Assembly: GCF_042676985.1 (NCBI RefSeq) | Contig: NZ_JBHTIK010000005.1 | Location: 434,001-498,000, forward strand | DNA length: 64,000 bases | From: Sphingosinicella xenopeptidilytica | GTDB taxonomy: Bacteria > Pseudomonadota > Alphaproteobacteria > Sphingomonadales > Sphingomonadaceae | Direction: 5' to 3' | Shown: piece after piece, positions 42,668 to 51,180 of the stretch | Layout of the letters: each line of letters opens with the position of its first letter | How positions within the stretch are numbered: position 1 is the first letter of the stretch | Translations under genes and position numbers: made by a program | Notes under the pieces: generated by a model | Seen by the model: only the letters and a program-made list of their open reading frames with translations | Database searches by the model: none | Told to the model about the DNA's origin: nothing

Positions 42668-44022
42668 CTCGTATTCCCGCCTTTCTTGCGAGCGCGCCTT
42701 GAGGGTGCGGTGAGCAGGAACAGTACGGGAAAGGCGAGGGCGATTACGGACAGGAAACCGCTGAGCATCGCTTGCGTGCCCGCGAGCCACGGCAGCATGG
42801 CCGCCCAGATGGAAACCGCGAGGACGACGACGAGCGTCCGTTCCTGCTCCCATTCATCGAACGCCGTGAAATCGGTGCGGACGCGACCTTCGAACAGGGT
42901 GGTGAGGCCGCGGTGCGTGCGGCCCTTTGCATCGACAAGCGCGGAAGGGATAACAGCCTGCGCCAGCGATACGACGCCCGCACCGATCAGCCGTATGCCG
43001 ACCGCACTGGCAAAGCGCCGATAGCCCTTGCTGCGATCGCTGATGGCGCGCAGACCGCTGCGCCCGCCGAAGGCGAGTTCGGCAAGCGCCGTGCTTTCCG
43101 TGACGGGGGGCTCTGGCGAGGGCACGCTCTGCGTGGAGAGAATCCATTCGAGCATGGCCGACGGCACATCCAGCCCGGAAGCCCGTTCGAGGCCCTGGAA
43201 ACCGGGCGCCGAGTTCGCTTCGCAGATGCGGTAACCGTCCTCATCGAACAGGATGTCGATACCGGCGATGTCGAGTTCGAGAATGTCGGCCGCCTGCACG
43301 GCGAGATCCGCCATTTCGGGCGACGGATTGTAGGCGACGCCGACGCCGCCGAGCGAGACGTTGGATTTGAAGTTTCCGGTGAGGGAGCGGCGTTCCATCG
43401 CGGCGATCACACGGCCGCCCACGACCAGAACACGGACATCGCGGCCGTGGCTGGCGCGCACGTAATGTTGCAGGATGAAATCGGCTTTCGCCTCCGCGCT
43501 TTCGAGAAGTCCGGCCAGATCCTCGAACTGGCTGCGGTCCTCGCATTTCAGAACACCGGCACCGCGCGTGCCTTTCAGTGTCTTCACGATGACCGGAAAG
43601 CCGAGTTCCCGCTCGACGAGGCCGATATCCATCGGAAACGTACCGAGAATGGTACGCGGAATCGGCAGCCCCGCACGGATCAGAAGCTGCATCGTGTGCA
43701 GCTTGTCGGCAACGCTTTCGATGGCCGCGGGGCCGTTGATGAGGCGGACGCTGCGGCGTTCGAAATGGCGCAGCAGGGCAAGCGTGAAATAATCCGTCTC
43801 GGCGCCTGTCCGGCAGATGATGAAGTCGGGGCGCTCTACGGGGCGGCCCTGATACTTCGCGGCCCAGTCGTCATCCGCGCCGACGACAAGCTCGAACTTG
43901 TGAGGATGCAGAATCTCGAGGTCCACATCCATCGCTTTCGCGGCTTCCTGAAACCGGAAGATTTCGGGAACCTCCGGCAACGCCGGATCAAGCTCGCGAT
44001 GGAAGAGAATCCAGCCCCGCAT
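42664..44022 (-). CDS. RimK-type ATP-grasp ligase with C-terminal membrane tail
   Basis: A 452-residue protein. Residues 1-300 form a RimK/glutathione-synthetase-like ATP-grasp ligase: IICRTGAETDYFTLALLRHFE, then INGPAAIESVADKLHTMQLL, the ATP-binding lysine strand PVIVKTLKGTRGAGV, and the metal-binding end GIDILFDEDGYRICEANSAPGF. After a linker a second region (residues about 325-452) has two hydrophobic helices, VVLAVSIWAAMLPWLAG and GFLSVIALAFPVLFLLT, and a basic tail. The RimK family joins amino acids to carboxyl groups. Being inside the sulfate operon (between cysA and TSUP) and membrane-linked, its substrate is puzzling. ATG at 44022 preferred; 44055 possible. Confidence 0.82.
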   Translation of the reverse strand: MRGWILFHRELDPALPEVPEIFRFQEAAKAMDVDLEILHPHKFELVVGADDDWAAKYQGRPVERPDFIICRTGAETDYFTLALLRHFERRSVRLINGPAAIESVADKLHTMQLLIRAGLPIPRTILGTFPMDIGLVERELGFPVIVKTLKGTRGAGVLKCEDRSQFEDLAGLLESAEAKADFILQHYVRASHGRDVRVLVVGGRVIAAMERRSLTGNFKSNVSLGGVGVAYNPSPEMADLAVQAADILELDIAGIDILFDEDGYRICEANSAPGFQGLERASGLDVPSAMLEWILSTQSVPSPEPPVTESTALAELAFGGRSGLRAISDRSKGYRRFASAVGIRLIGAGVVSLAQAVIPSALVDAKGRTHRGLTTLFEGRVRTDFTAFDEWEQERTLVVVLAVSIWAAMLPWLAGTQAMLSGFLSVIALAFPVLFLLTAPSRRARKKGGNTR

Positions 44023-44123
44023 GTCCTCGCTTTCCCGATGACCATGGAGGACCATCGAATGTGTGAAAGACTAAACCTCCGACCCGCGCGAATGTTGCAG
44101 GCGGCGAACCGTTTCGCCGGCAC

Positions 44124-45176
44124 TCATCCGTCGATTTCTCTGGAAACCGGGAAAATACGGGGATGGCCGGGTTTCAGCGCAATGATCCGGCCGGGCTCCG
44201 GCGCCTCGTCCAGCGCGACATCGATCTCGAAGGGGCGGTCGATCCCGATGAGCTTGCCTTCGACGCGCACGCCGGCACCCTTCGGCCGCACCTGAACGAC
44301 AAGGGCGGGAATCGCCCCTGCATCGTCTTTCACGATGGCTGCGTCATGGGGACGGAAAAAGAGTTCGGAAGGACCGTCGGCGCCGATCGTGGGCACATCG
44401 AGAGGCTGACCGAGGTAAAAGAGTTTTCCGCCGCGGACCTGAACGGGAATCCGGTTCGATTCCCCGACGAAATCGAAAACGAAGGCCGATGCAGGTTCGT
44501 TGTAGACGTGCAGCGGCGTTGCCACCTGCTCGATGACGCCATGATCCATCACGACGACGCGATCGGCGAGTTCGAGGGCCTCTTCCTGATCATGCGTCAC
44601 GAAGATCGATGTCAGCCCCACGCGGTCGTGCAATTCGCGCAGCCAGCGGCGAAGATCCTTGCGCACGCGCGCATCGAGCGCACCGAACGGCTCATCGAGC
44701 AGCAGCAGCTTGGGATCGACGGCAAGCGCGCGGGCAAGCGCAACGCGCTGGCGCTGTCCGCCCGAAAGCTGGGCGGGATAGCGCTGCCCGAGCGATCCGA
44801 GCTGGACGAGGTCGAGAAGCTCCTGAACGCGCGCCGCGATCATCGCCCGGCTCGGACGCTGGCGGCGCGGGCGCACATTGAGCCCGAACGCGATGTTCTC
44901 CGCGACGGTCATATGCCGGAACAGCGCATAGTGCTGGAATACGAAACCGACGTTGCGCTCCGCAACGGTGAGGCCGGTGACGTCTTCGCCGTCGAAGCAG
45001 ACGCGGCCGTTATCAGGGAATTCGAGGCCCGCCATGATGCGCAGCAGCGTCGTCTTGCCGGAACCCGAGGGGCCGAGCAGCGCGAGAAATTCGCCCGGGC
45101 GCGCTTCGAGGCTGATGTCGCCAAGCGCGGTGAAAGCGCCGAAACGCTTGTGGATGTTTTCGAGCCGAATGCTCAA
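44124..45176 (-). CDS. cysA: sulfate ABC transporter ATPase
   Basis: A 350-residue CysA: Walker A LGPSGSGKTT, Q-loop FQHYALFRHMTVAENI, signature LSGGQRQRVALARAL, Walker B LLLLDEPFGALD and the C-terminal TOBE-like domain (ELFFRPHDAAIV). The N-terminus LSIRLENIHKRFGAFTAL matches CysA when translation starts at TTG 45176, which overlaps the cysW stop (TTGA); an ATG at 45212 is a possible alternative. It powers sulfate/thiosulfate uptake with the CysT and CysW permeases. Confidence 0.93.
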   Translation of the reverse strand: MSIRLENIHKRFGAFTALGDISLEARPGEFLALLGPSGSGKTTLLRIMAGLEFPDNGRVCFDGEDVTGLTVAERNVGFVFQHYALFRHMTVAENIAFGLNVRPRRQRPSRAMIAARVQELLDLVQLGSLGQRYPAQLSGGQRQRVALARALAVDPKLLLLDEPFGALDARVRKDLRRWLRELHDRVGLTSIFVTHDQEEALELADRVVVMDHGVIEQVATPLHVYNEPASAFVFDFVGESNRIPVQVRGGKLFYLGQPLDVPTIGADGPSELFFRPHDAAIVKDDAGAIPALVVQVRPKGAGVRVEGKLIGIDRPFEIDVALDEAPEPGRIIALKPGHPRIFPVSREIDG

Positions 45177-46006
45177 TGCCCGGTTCCCCCGTGGTGATAA
45201 TTGAAGCGCCATTCGAGCAGACTTTTCAGCACGAGCGTTGCAAGCGCGAGCAGGGCGAGCAGCGACGCGACGGCGAAGGCGGCGACGAAGTTGTATTCGT
45301 TGTAGAGGATCTCGACGTGCAGCGGCATCGTGTTGGTGAGGCCGCGAATGTGCCCCGAGACTACGGAGACCGCGCCGAATTCACCCATGGCGCGGGCGTT
45401 GCAGAGCAGAACGCCATAAAGCAGGCCCCAACGGATGTTGGGAAGCGTAACGTGCCAGAACGTCTGCCAGCCCGAGGCGCCGAGGGAGAGCGCGGCCTCC
45501 TCGTCGTCGCGTCCCTGCTCGGTCATCAGTGGGATGAGTTCGCGCGCGACGAACGGGAAGGTCACGAAGATGGTGGCAAGAACGATACCCGGCACCGCGA
45601 AGACGATCTGGATATCGTGCTCCTGAAGCCAGGGGCCGATCCAGCCGTGCGCGCCGAACAGCAGCACGAAGATAAGGCCGGAGACGACCGGCGACACGGA
45701 GAACGGCAGATCGATGAGCGTGATCAGCAGGCTCTTGCCGGGGAAATCGAACTTGGTGATCGCCCACGCGGCCGCGACGCCGAACACGATGTTCACCGGC
45801 ACGCTGATTGCGGCAACGAGGAGCGTCAACCGGATGGCGGCGATCGCATCGGGTTCGGCAATACCGTCGAAATAGGCTGCAAAGCCCTTCTCCAGCGCTT
45901 CCGCGAACACGGAGACGAGCGGCAGCAGCAGGAAAATGCCAAGGAAGGCGAGTCCAATGCCGATCAGCAGCCGCCGCGCGCGCGGCGATTCCGTGTTCGC
46001 GGTCAT
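45173..46006 (-). CDS. cysW: sulfate ABC transporter permease CysW
   Basis: A 277-residue inner-membrane permease of the CysW type. It has six predicted hydrophobic helices and the conserved region DLPFSVSPVVSGLIFVLLFG, followed by the ATPase-docking EAA loop DDEEAALSLGASGWQTFWHVTLP and ARAMGEFGAVSVVSGHI. It forms the sulfate channel with CysT. Both ends overlap neighbours by 4 bases, so translation is coupled. Confidence 0.94.
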   Translation of the reverse strand: MTANTESPRARRLLIGIGLAFLGIFLLLPLVSVFAEALEKGFAAYFDGIAEPDAIAAIRLTLLVAAISVPVNIVFGVAAAWAITKFDFPGKSLLITLIDLPFSVSPVVSGLIFVLLFGAHGWIGPWLQEHDIQIVFAVPGIVLATIFVTFPFVARELIPLMTEQGRDDEEAALSLGASGWQTFWHVTLPNIRWGLLYGVLLCNARAMGEFGAVSVVSGHIRGLTNTMPLHVEILYNEYNFVAAFAVASLLALLALATLVLKSLLEWRFNYHHGGTGH

Positions 46007-46860
46007 GGCGCCATCCTGCGGCGGCTCCAGACCTGAAGCGCATTGATGAAGAGGAGGAGCAGGAACGAGGCGATCAGCATCACCGTCGCAATCGCGGTGG
46101 CGCCGGCGTAGTCATATTGCTCCAGTTGCGTGATGATGAGCAGCGGCGCGATCTCGGACACGAACGGCATGTTGCCCGCGATGAAGATCACCGAGCCATA
46201 TTCGCCCACACCGCGCGCGAAGGCGAGCGCGAAGCCCGTGAGCAGCGCGGGCAGGATCGCGGGAAAGATGACACGCTGAAAGGTCTGCCATCGCCCCGCG
46301 CCGAGCGATGCCGCCGCTTCCTCCACGTCATGCCCGAGGTCGGCAAGCACGGGTTCCACCGAGCGCACGACGAAAGGCAGGCCGATGAAGATGAGCGCGA
46401 TGACGACACCGAGAGGCGTGTAGGCGATCTTGATTCCGTAAGGCTCCAGAAGCTGGCCGATCCAGCCGTTTCCGGCATAGAGCGCGGTCAGCGCGATGCC
46501 GGCGACGGCCGTCGGCAGGGCGAAGGGCAGGTCGACGAGCGCGTTGACGATACGCTTTCCCGGAAAATCATAGCGGACGAGTATCCACGCCACGAGCAGG
46601 CCGAACACGGCGTTGACGAGCGCGGCTGCCAGCGAGGCGCCGAAGCTCAGGCGATAGGCCGCGAGCGCGCGTGGGGAGAGGCCGACCGCAATGAAGGCAT
46701 CGAGGCCAAGGCCCGCGCTGCGGATGAACACCGCGCTCAGCGGGATGAGCACGATCAGGCTCAGCCACGTGATCGTGAACCCGAAGGTCAGCCCGAAGCC
46801 CGGGATCACCTTGGCAGCGCGCACACGCGGCCCGCTCGGCAGGGAAACGGCTGACGACAT
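46003..46860 (-). CDS. cysT: sulfate ABC transporter permease CysT
   Basis: A 285-residue permease of the CysT/CysU type. After a hydrophilic N-terminus of about 18 residues come six hydrophobic helices, with DLPFALPTAVAGIALTALY, the EAA loop DVEEAAASLGAGRWQTFQRVIFP and ARGVGEYGSVIFIAGN. The ATG at 46860 lies 5 bp after the binding-protein stop; longer frames to 46959 would overlap that gene. It pairs with CysW for sulfate uptake across the inner membrane. Confidence 0.93.
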   Translation of the reverse strand: MSSAVSLPSGPRVRAAKVIPGFGLTFGFTITWLSLIVLIPLSAVFIRSAGLGLDAFIAVGLSPRALAAYRLSFGASLAAALVNAVFGLLVAWILVRYDFPGKRIVNALVDLPFALPTAVAGIALTALYAGNGWIGQLLEPYGIKIAYTPLGVVIALIFIGLPFVVRSVEPVLADLGHDVEEAAASLGAGRWQTFQRVIFPAILPALLTGFALAFARGVGEYGSVIFIAGNMPFVSEIAPLLIITQLEQYDYAGATAIATVMLIASFLLLLFINALQVWSRRRMAP

Positions 46861-46864
46861 CGGG

Positions 46865-47887
46865 TCAGCGCTTGATCTTCGCGAATATCTGGTCGAACAC
46901 GCCGCCGTCGCTGAAATACTTTCCTTGTGCGGATGACCAGCCGCCGAAGGCGTCATCAATGGTGACGAGGTTCAGCTTGGGGAAGGCATCCGCATATTTT
47001 GCGGCGGCCTGCGCATCGCGCGGCCGGTAGAAGTTCTTGCCGATCAGATCCTGCGCCTCCGGCGTGTAGAGGAACTGCAGATAGGCTTCGGCCACTTCTG
47101 CCGTGCCGTGTTTCTTCCCGTTGCCGTCGAGCAGCGCCACCGAAGGTTCGGCGAGAATGGAGATCGACGGGATGACGATGTCGAACTTGCCCGCGCCAAG
47201 CTCCTTCTGGGCGAGATGCGCTTCGTTCTCCCACGACAGAAGCACGTCGCCGATCCCGCGTTCGACGAATGTCGTGGTCGAGCCGCGGGCGCCGGAATCG
47301 AGCACCGGCACGTGCCGGTAGAGGTTCGTCACATAGTCTTGCGCAGCGGCGTCCGATCCGCCCGCCTTGCGACCGTAGGCCCAGGCGGCGAGGAAATTCC
47401 AGCGCGCGCCGCCGCTGGTTTTCGGATTGGGCGTGATGACGGAGATGCCCGGTTTCACGAGATCATCCCAGTCCTTGATCCCCTTGGGATTCCCGGCACG
47501 AACGAGGAACACAATCGTCGACGTATAAGGCGCGCTGTTGTTCGGGAGCCGCTGTTGCCAGGACTTTGAGAGGACGTCGCTGCGGGCTGCGATCTCGTCG
47601 ACGTCATAGGCGAGTGCCAGCGTCACGACATCGGCCGAGAGACCGTCGATCACGGCGCGGGCCTGCTTGCCGGAGCCGCCGTGGCTCATGTTGATCGTAA
47701 GGTCCTTGCCGGTATCCGCCTTCCACTGGCGTATGAACGCGGCGTTGATATCCCGATAAAGCTCGCGCGTGGGATCGTAGGAGACGTTCAGGATTTCCGT
47801 GCCGCCCGCAGGTTTCCTGGCACCACTGTCGCAGGCGCCGAGCAGGAGCGCGCCAGCAGCAACCAGGAAAAAGGTTCTGCTTTTCAT
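46865..47887 (-). CDS. sbp: sulfate-binding protein
   Basis: A 340-residue periplasmic sulfate-binding protein. The N-terminus MKSRTFFLVAAGALLLGACDSG has a lipobox (LGAC), suggesting a lipoprotein anchored in the membrane. The Sbp family signatures are visible: NVSYDPTRELYRDIN, INMSHGGSGKQARAVIDGL and ITPNPKTSGGARWNFLAAW. Start at 47887 follows GAGGG at 8 bases. It is the first gene of the leftward operon sbp-cysT-cysW-cysA-(ATP-grasp)-(TSUP), which ends at 41882. Confidence 0.94.
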   Translation of the reverse strand: MKSRTFFLVAAGALLLGACDSGARKPAGGTEILNVSYDPTRELYRDINAAFIRQWKADTGKDLTINMSHGGSGKQARAVIDGLSADVVTLALAYDVDEIAARSDVLSKSWQQRLPNNSAPYTSTIVFLVRAGNPKGIKDWDDLVKPGISVITPNPKTSGGARWNFLAAWAYGRKAGGSDAAAQDYVTNLYRHVPVLDSGARGSTTTFVERGIGDVLLSWENEAHLAQKELGAGKFDIVIPSISILAEPSVALLDGNGKKHGTAEVAEAYLQFLYTPEAQDLIGKNFYRPRDAQAAAKYADAFPKLNLVTIDDAFGGWSSAQGKYFSDGGVFDQIFAKIKR

Positions 47888-47956
47888 GATATGTCCCTCT
47901 TTTGCCATTCAGTCGGGTGTGGATATGTCTGCTCTGGAGTTCCCCTAATCGCGGCA

Positions 47957-47991
47957 ATCATATAGTCAACAAATAAAGTAGACAATATGAT
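47957..47991. promoter_or_regulatory. sbp promoter inside an 11-bp inverted repeat
   Basis: Arms ATCATATAGTC (47957-47967) and GACAATATGAT (47981-47991), one mismatch, 13-base spacer. On the - strand the same stretch gives a good sigma-70 promoter for sbp: TTGTCT, 17-base spacer, TATGAT. The repeat therefore overlaps both promoter elements, the design expected for a repressor site. It also contains GTAGACAATAT, shared with the ssu-like operon at 21453. Confidence 0.62.
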
Positions 47992-48137
47992 TCGTGTCGC
48001 CCCGATCCGGGGTCTCGATCCGGTGAAATCGGGCAGTCGCTTGAAAAGACATCATCAGGCCATTGGAAGTCATCATACATCGCGCGCCTGAAGCGCACTT
48101 ATAGATCCGGCTTCGTGCAGGTGGCCGGAGAGATGAC

Positions 48138-48941
48138 ATGGACCTTGAGCTTGCGGGCAAACGCGCCCTCGTGACCGGCGGCAGCCGCGGCATCGGCAAG
48201 GCGATTGCCCGCGCGCTTGCGGAAGAGGGGGTGCGCGTGGTCATTTCCTCGCGCGACGGTGCCGCCGGGGCTGCAACCGCGGCGGATCTGGCGCGGGATA
48301 CCGGGGGCGAGGTTCATGCGCTCGTCGCCGATACGCGCGACGACGCTGAGGTCGATGCGCTGGTCGCGGGTGCGGTGGCGCTGCTCGGCGGCCTCGACAT
48401 CGTCGTGAACAATGCCGCGCGGCCCGGCAGCGCGGCGCCAACGACGCCCGGCATTGCCGGGGTCGTATCCGAATATCTGCTCGATGAACTCAACACCAAG
48501 CTCGTCGGCTATCTGCGGGTTGCCCGCGCGGCGGCACCGCATCTCGTTGCGAACGGCTGGGGGCGGATCATCAACATCAGCGGGCTTGCCGCGCGCCAAT
48601 CGGGCACGATTGCAGGCTCCGCGCGCAACGTCGCGGTTTCCGCGTTCACCAAGAACCTTGCCGATGAACTCGGGCCCAAGGGTGTGAACGTCACCGTCGT
48701 TCATCCCGGCGCCACGCGCACCGAACGCACTGTAGAGACCGTGTCGCGCAAGGCCGCTGCCGAGGGCATCACGCCGGCGGATGCGGAAAAGGCGCTCTAT
48801 GGCCATTCGCTGATCGGGCGGATCGTGGAAGCCGAAGAGGTTGCCGCCGTCGTCACCTTCCTCGCCTCGCCGCGCAGCGTCGCGATCAACGGCGATGCCA
48901 TTGCGGCCGGGGGCGGCAGCCCGCGCGCCATCCACTACTGA
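48138..48941 (+). CDS. SDR-family protein lacking the YxxxK catalytic pair
   Basis: A 267-residue short-chain dehydrogenase-fold protein. The coenzyme motif GGSRGIGKA (residues 14-22) and NNAA are present and S148 is in place, but the normally invariant Tyr-x3-Lys is replaced by SARNV (residues 161-165). It may bind NAD(P) without classic dehydrogenase chemistry, or use other residues. It is divergent from sbp and precedes the MmgE/PrpD gene by 19 bp, suggesting a two-gene unit. Function unknown; it may serve an isomerase or hydratase-like step. Confidence 0.85.
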   Translation: MDLELAGKRALVTGGSRGIGKAIARALAEEGVRVVISSRDGAAGAATAADLARDTGGEVHALVADTRDDAEVDALVAGAVALLGGLDIVVNNAARPGSAAPTTPGIAGVVSEYLLDELNTKLVGYLRVARAAAPHLVANGWGRIINISGLAARQSGTIAGSARNVAVSAFTKNLADELGPKGVNVTVVHPGATRTERTVETVSRKAAAEGITPADAEKALYGHSLIGRIVEAEEVAAVVTFLASPRSVAINGDAIAAGGGSPRAIHY

Positions 48942-48960
48942 AACTCTCACGGAAAGACAC

Positions 48961-50313
48961 ATGACCGAACTCACACGCCTGCTTGCCGCACACGCCGCGA
49001 ACTTCGCTGCGGACGGAGTCCCCGCGCCGGTTGCGGACGCCCTCGCGCTCAACCTTGCCGACGGCCTTGCCGCGATCATCGGCGGCAGCGACGCGCCGGG
49101 CGTTGGCGCGGTCGCGAACCTGCTCGCCGCCCAGTCCGCTTCCGGCGAGGCGCGGCGGATCGCGGCGGCGGGACGCTATCCCGCGATCGTCGCCGCACAG
49201 ATCAACGCGACGGCGGGCCATGCGCTCGATTTCGACGATACGCTCGATGAGGGCGGCGGAATGCACGCCGGGGCACTCGTGCACAGCGCGGCGCTTGCGG
49301 TCGCGGACGAACTCGGCGGCGTTTCGGGCGCGGCATACACGTCCGCGGTGTCGGTGGGCCTCGATATCGCGGTGCGCCTCGCCTTGTCGGCGACGCAGGA
49401 TTTCGGCTGGCACCGCACGTCCGCGTTCGGCGTGTTCGGTGTCGTGGGCGCGGTCGGACGTTTGCTGAAGCTGACTGAAGGCGAATTCGTCAACGCGTTC
49501 GGCATCGCCTATTCGCAGGCGAGCGGCAATCGCCAGTGTATCGCCGACGGCGCACTTTCCAAGCGGCTGCAGGCGGGTTTCGCCGCGCGCGACGGCATCA
49601 TCGCCGTGCAACTCGCGCGGGCGGGGCTCACCGGCGCGTCACGCGCATTCGAAGGCGCGGACGGCTTCTTCAATCTCTATCAGCGCGGCGCCTTCGATCC
49701 CGAGGTCATCCTCGGCGGTCTTGGCGAGACGCTGCGCTCCGATCGCATTTCGCTGAAGCCTTACCCTTGCGGCCGCAATCTCCACGCGCTGCTGGATGCG
49801 GTTTTCGCAGCGCGTGCGCGGCACGAGGGACGCGTTATCGATCGGATTGAGGTCTTCGTGCCCGAACGCGCAGCGCGCCTTGCCCGCACCGGCTGGCCGG
49901 CGCATGTCGTGGAGGCGCAGTTCAGCGTTCCCTTCGTCGTGGCGCTTGCCACGGCCGAAGGCCATACCGAGCTGCCCGCCTTCGATGCGCCGGATACGGT
50001 ATCGGACACGGTACGGGCACTGGCCGGCAAGGTGAGCATCCATGCCCGCGAAGGTACGGAGAGCGACCGGATCGCGTTTCACTATGAAGACGGCACGCCA
50101 CATATTGAACAGATCGCTGCTACTGCGCTTGGCCACCCCAGCCGGCCTTTGGCGCCCGAAGCGGTGCGTACGAAGCTCCGGTCGGCAAACCGCTTCTCCG
50201 GGGTTCCGATCGATGAGGGCACGCTCGACCGGATTTTCGATCTCGCGCTGGGGCTTCCGTCACTGTCGTCCACACGTCAAATCACGGATGCGCTGAACGA
50301 CCAAACAGCTTAG
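48961..50313 (+). CDS. MmgE/PrpD family protein
   Basis: A 450-residue protein of the MmgE/PrpD family (2-methylcitrate dehydratase, cis-aconitate decarboxylase, iminodisuccinate epimerase and others). Family features are the all-helical first domain with AGHALDFDDTLDEGGGMHAGA, then NRQCIADGALSKRLQAGFAA, and the KPYPCGRNLHALLDA motif before the second domain. It probably acts on a di- or tricarboxylate. ATG at 48961 follows a GGAAAG site. Its stop overlaps the converging nitroreductase stop by 3 bp. A link to sulfur metabolism is not obvious; sulfosuccinate-like substrates are one speculative option. Confidence 0.88.
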   Translation: MTELTRLLAAHAANFAADGVPAPVADALALNLADGLAAIIGGSDAPGVGAVANLLAAQSASGEARRIAAAGRYPAIVAAQINATAGHALDFDDTLDEGGGMHAGALVHSAALAVADELGGVSGAAYTSAVSVGLDIAVRLALSATQDFGWHRTSAFGVFGVVGAVGRLLKLTEGEFVNAFGIAYSQASGNRQCIADGALSKRLQAGFAARDGIIAVQLARAGLTGASRAFEGADGFFNLYQRGAFDPEVILGGLGETLRSDRISLKPYPCGRNLHALLDAVFAARARHEGRVIDRIEVFVPERAARLARTGWPAHVVEAQFSVPFVVALATAEGHTELPAFDAPDTVSDTVRALAGKVSIHAREGTESDRIAFHYEDGTPHIEQIAATALGHPSRPLAPEAVRTKLRSANRFSGVPIDEGTLDRIFDLALGLPSLSSTRQITDALNDQTA

Positions 50314-51143
50314 CTCAGAGCAAAGCCCAATGTGCGCAGGGCCTGCTTGAGCCGGTCGCGTCCGTTCAGCGACGCGGCCGATCGGCCGCGCGCCAGCAGC
50401 AGTGTACGCCAGCCGACCGGCGATTGTCCTTGCTCGTTCTGGAACGCGCGGGCGGTCTCGTCATAGCGCGCGATCGGCTCGATCTGCGATTCGAGCGCGT
50501 AGGCTTCGCGATGCAGAACGACCGATTGCGGAAGGCGTGGCTTTACCGCTGCTGGAAGCGCCGGGTCTGACCGGCCAACGACGAGGCCGAACACCACGAA
50601 TGCGCGCGGCGGCAGCCCGGCAATGGCGGCCACCTCTTCGGGATGGTTGCGCAGGGCGCCGATATAGACCGTGCCGAGGCCGAGGGATTCGGCCGCAAGC
50701 ACCGCGTTCTGCGCCGCCAGCGCGGCATCAACGACGGCGACGGTGTAGCTTTCAAGGAAATCGAAGCCCTCGGACGGCTCGCCCGCATCGTCCGCGAGCC
50801 GCTGCGCACGGGCGAGGTCCGCGACCCACAACAGGATCAGCGGCGCCTCTTCGATATGCTTCTGGCCGCCGGCGAGCGCCGCGAGGTGCTGCCGCTTTCC
50901 GGCATCTGCAATCGCAACGACGCTCCACACCTGCAGGTTGGAGGAACTCGAGGCCGATTGCGCGGCTGCGACAAGCGTTTCTACCGTGTGTTCGGGCAGT
51001 ACGTCGGGGAGGTAGGCGCGAACCGATCGGTGCGCGAGGATTTGCGCGATCGTGTCGTTCCACAGAACGTCCGGTGCATCCGTGCGGTAGCGAAGCGCGA
51101 GCGCATCGGCTTCCGCGCGTGGTTCCAGGGCCCGCTGTGCCAT
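50310..51143 (-). CDS. NADPH-dependent FMN nitroreductase (NfsA/FRP family)
   Basis: A 277-residue flavoprotein of the NfsA/flavin-reductase-P group of nitroreductases. FMN-binding elements are HRSVRAYLPDVLP and SASSSSNLQVWSVV near the N-terminus, with AALAAQNAVLAAESLGLGTVYIGALRN read in pieces around residues 140-166. It may provide reduced FMN for the FMNH2-dependent monooxygenases in this island, since no SsuE is seen; that is inference. It is the last gene of the leftward 55298-50310 operon, 37 bp after the ATPase gene. Start at 51143 chosen; the frame is open to 51248. Confidence 0.88.
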   Translation of the reverse strand: MAQRALEPRAEADALALRYRTDAPDVLWNDTIAQILAHRSVRAYLPDVLPEHTVETLVAAAQSASSSSNLQVWSVVAIADAGKRQHLAALAGGQKHIEEAPLILLWVADLARAQRLADDAGEPSEGFDFLESYTVAVVDAALAAQNAVLAAESLGLGTVYIGALRNHPEEVAAIAGLPPRAFVVFGLVVGRSDPALPAAVKPRLPQSVVLHREAYALESQIEPIARYDETARAFQNEQGQSPVGWRTLLLARGRSAASLNGRDRLKQALRTLGFALS

Positions 51144-51180
51144 GATTTTCAATTCCTTCCCGACCGCGAAGCAACAGGCG

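Noticed and set aside
42772..44295. A 507-codon + strand frame opposite the ATP-grasp gene
   Set aside because: It runs through two leftward genes with clear motifs and lacks any domain of its own.
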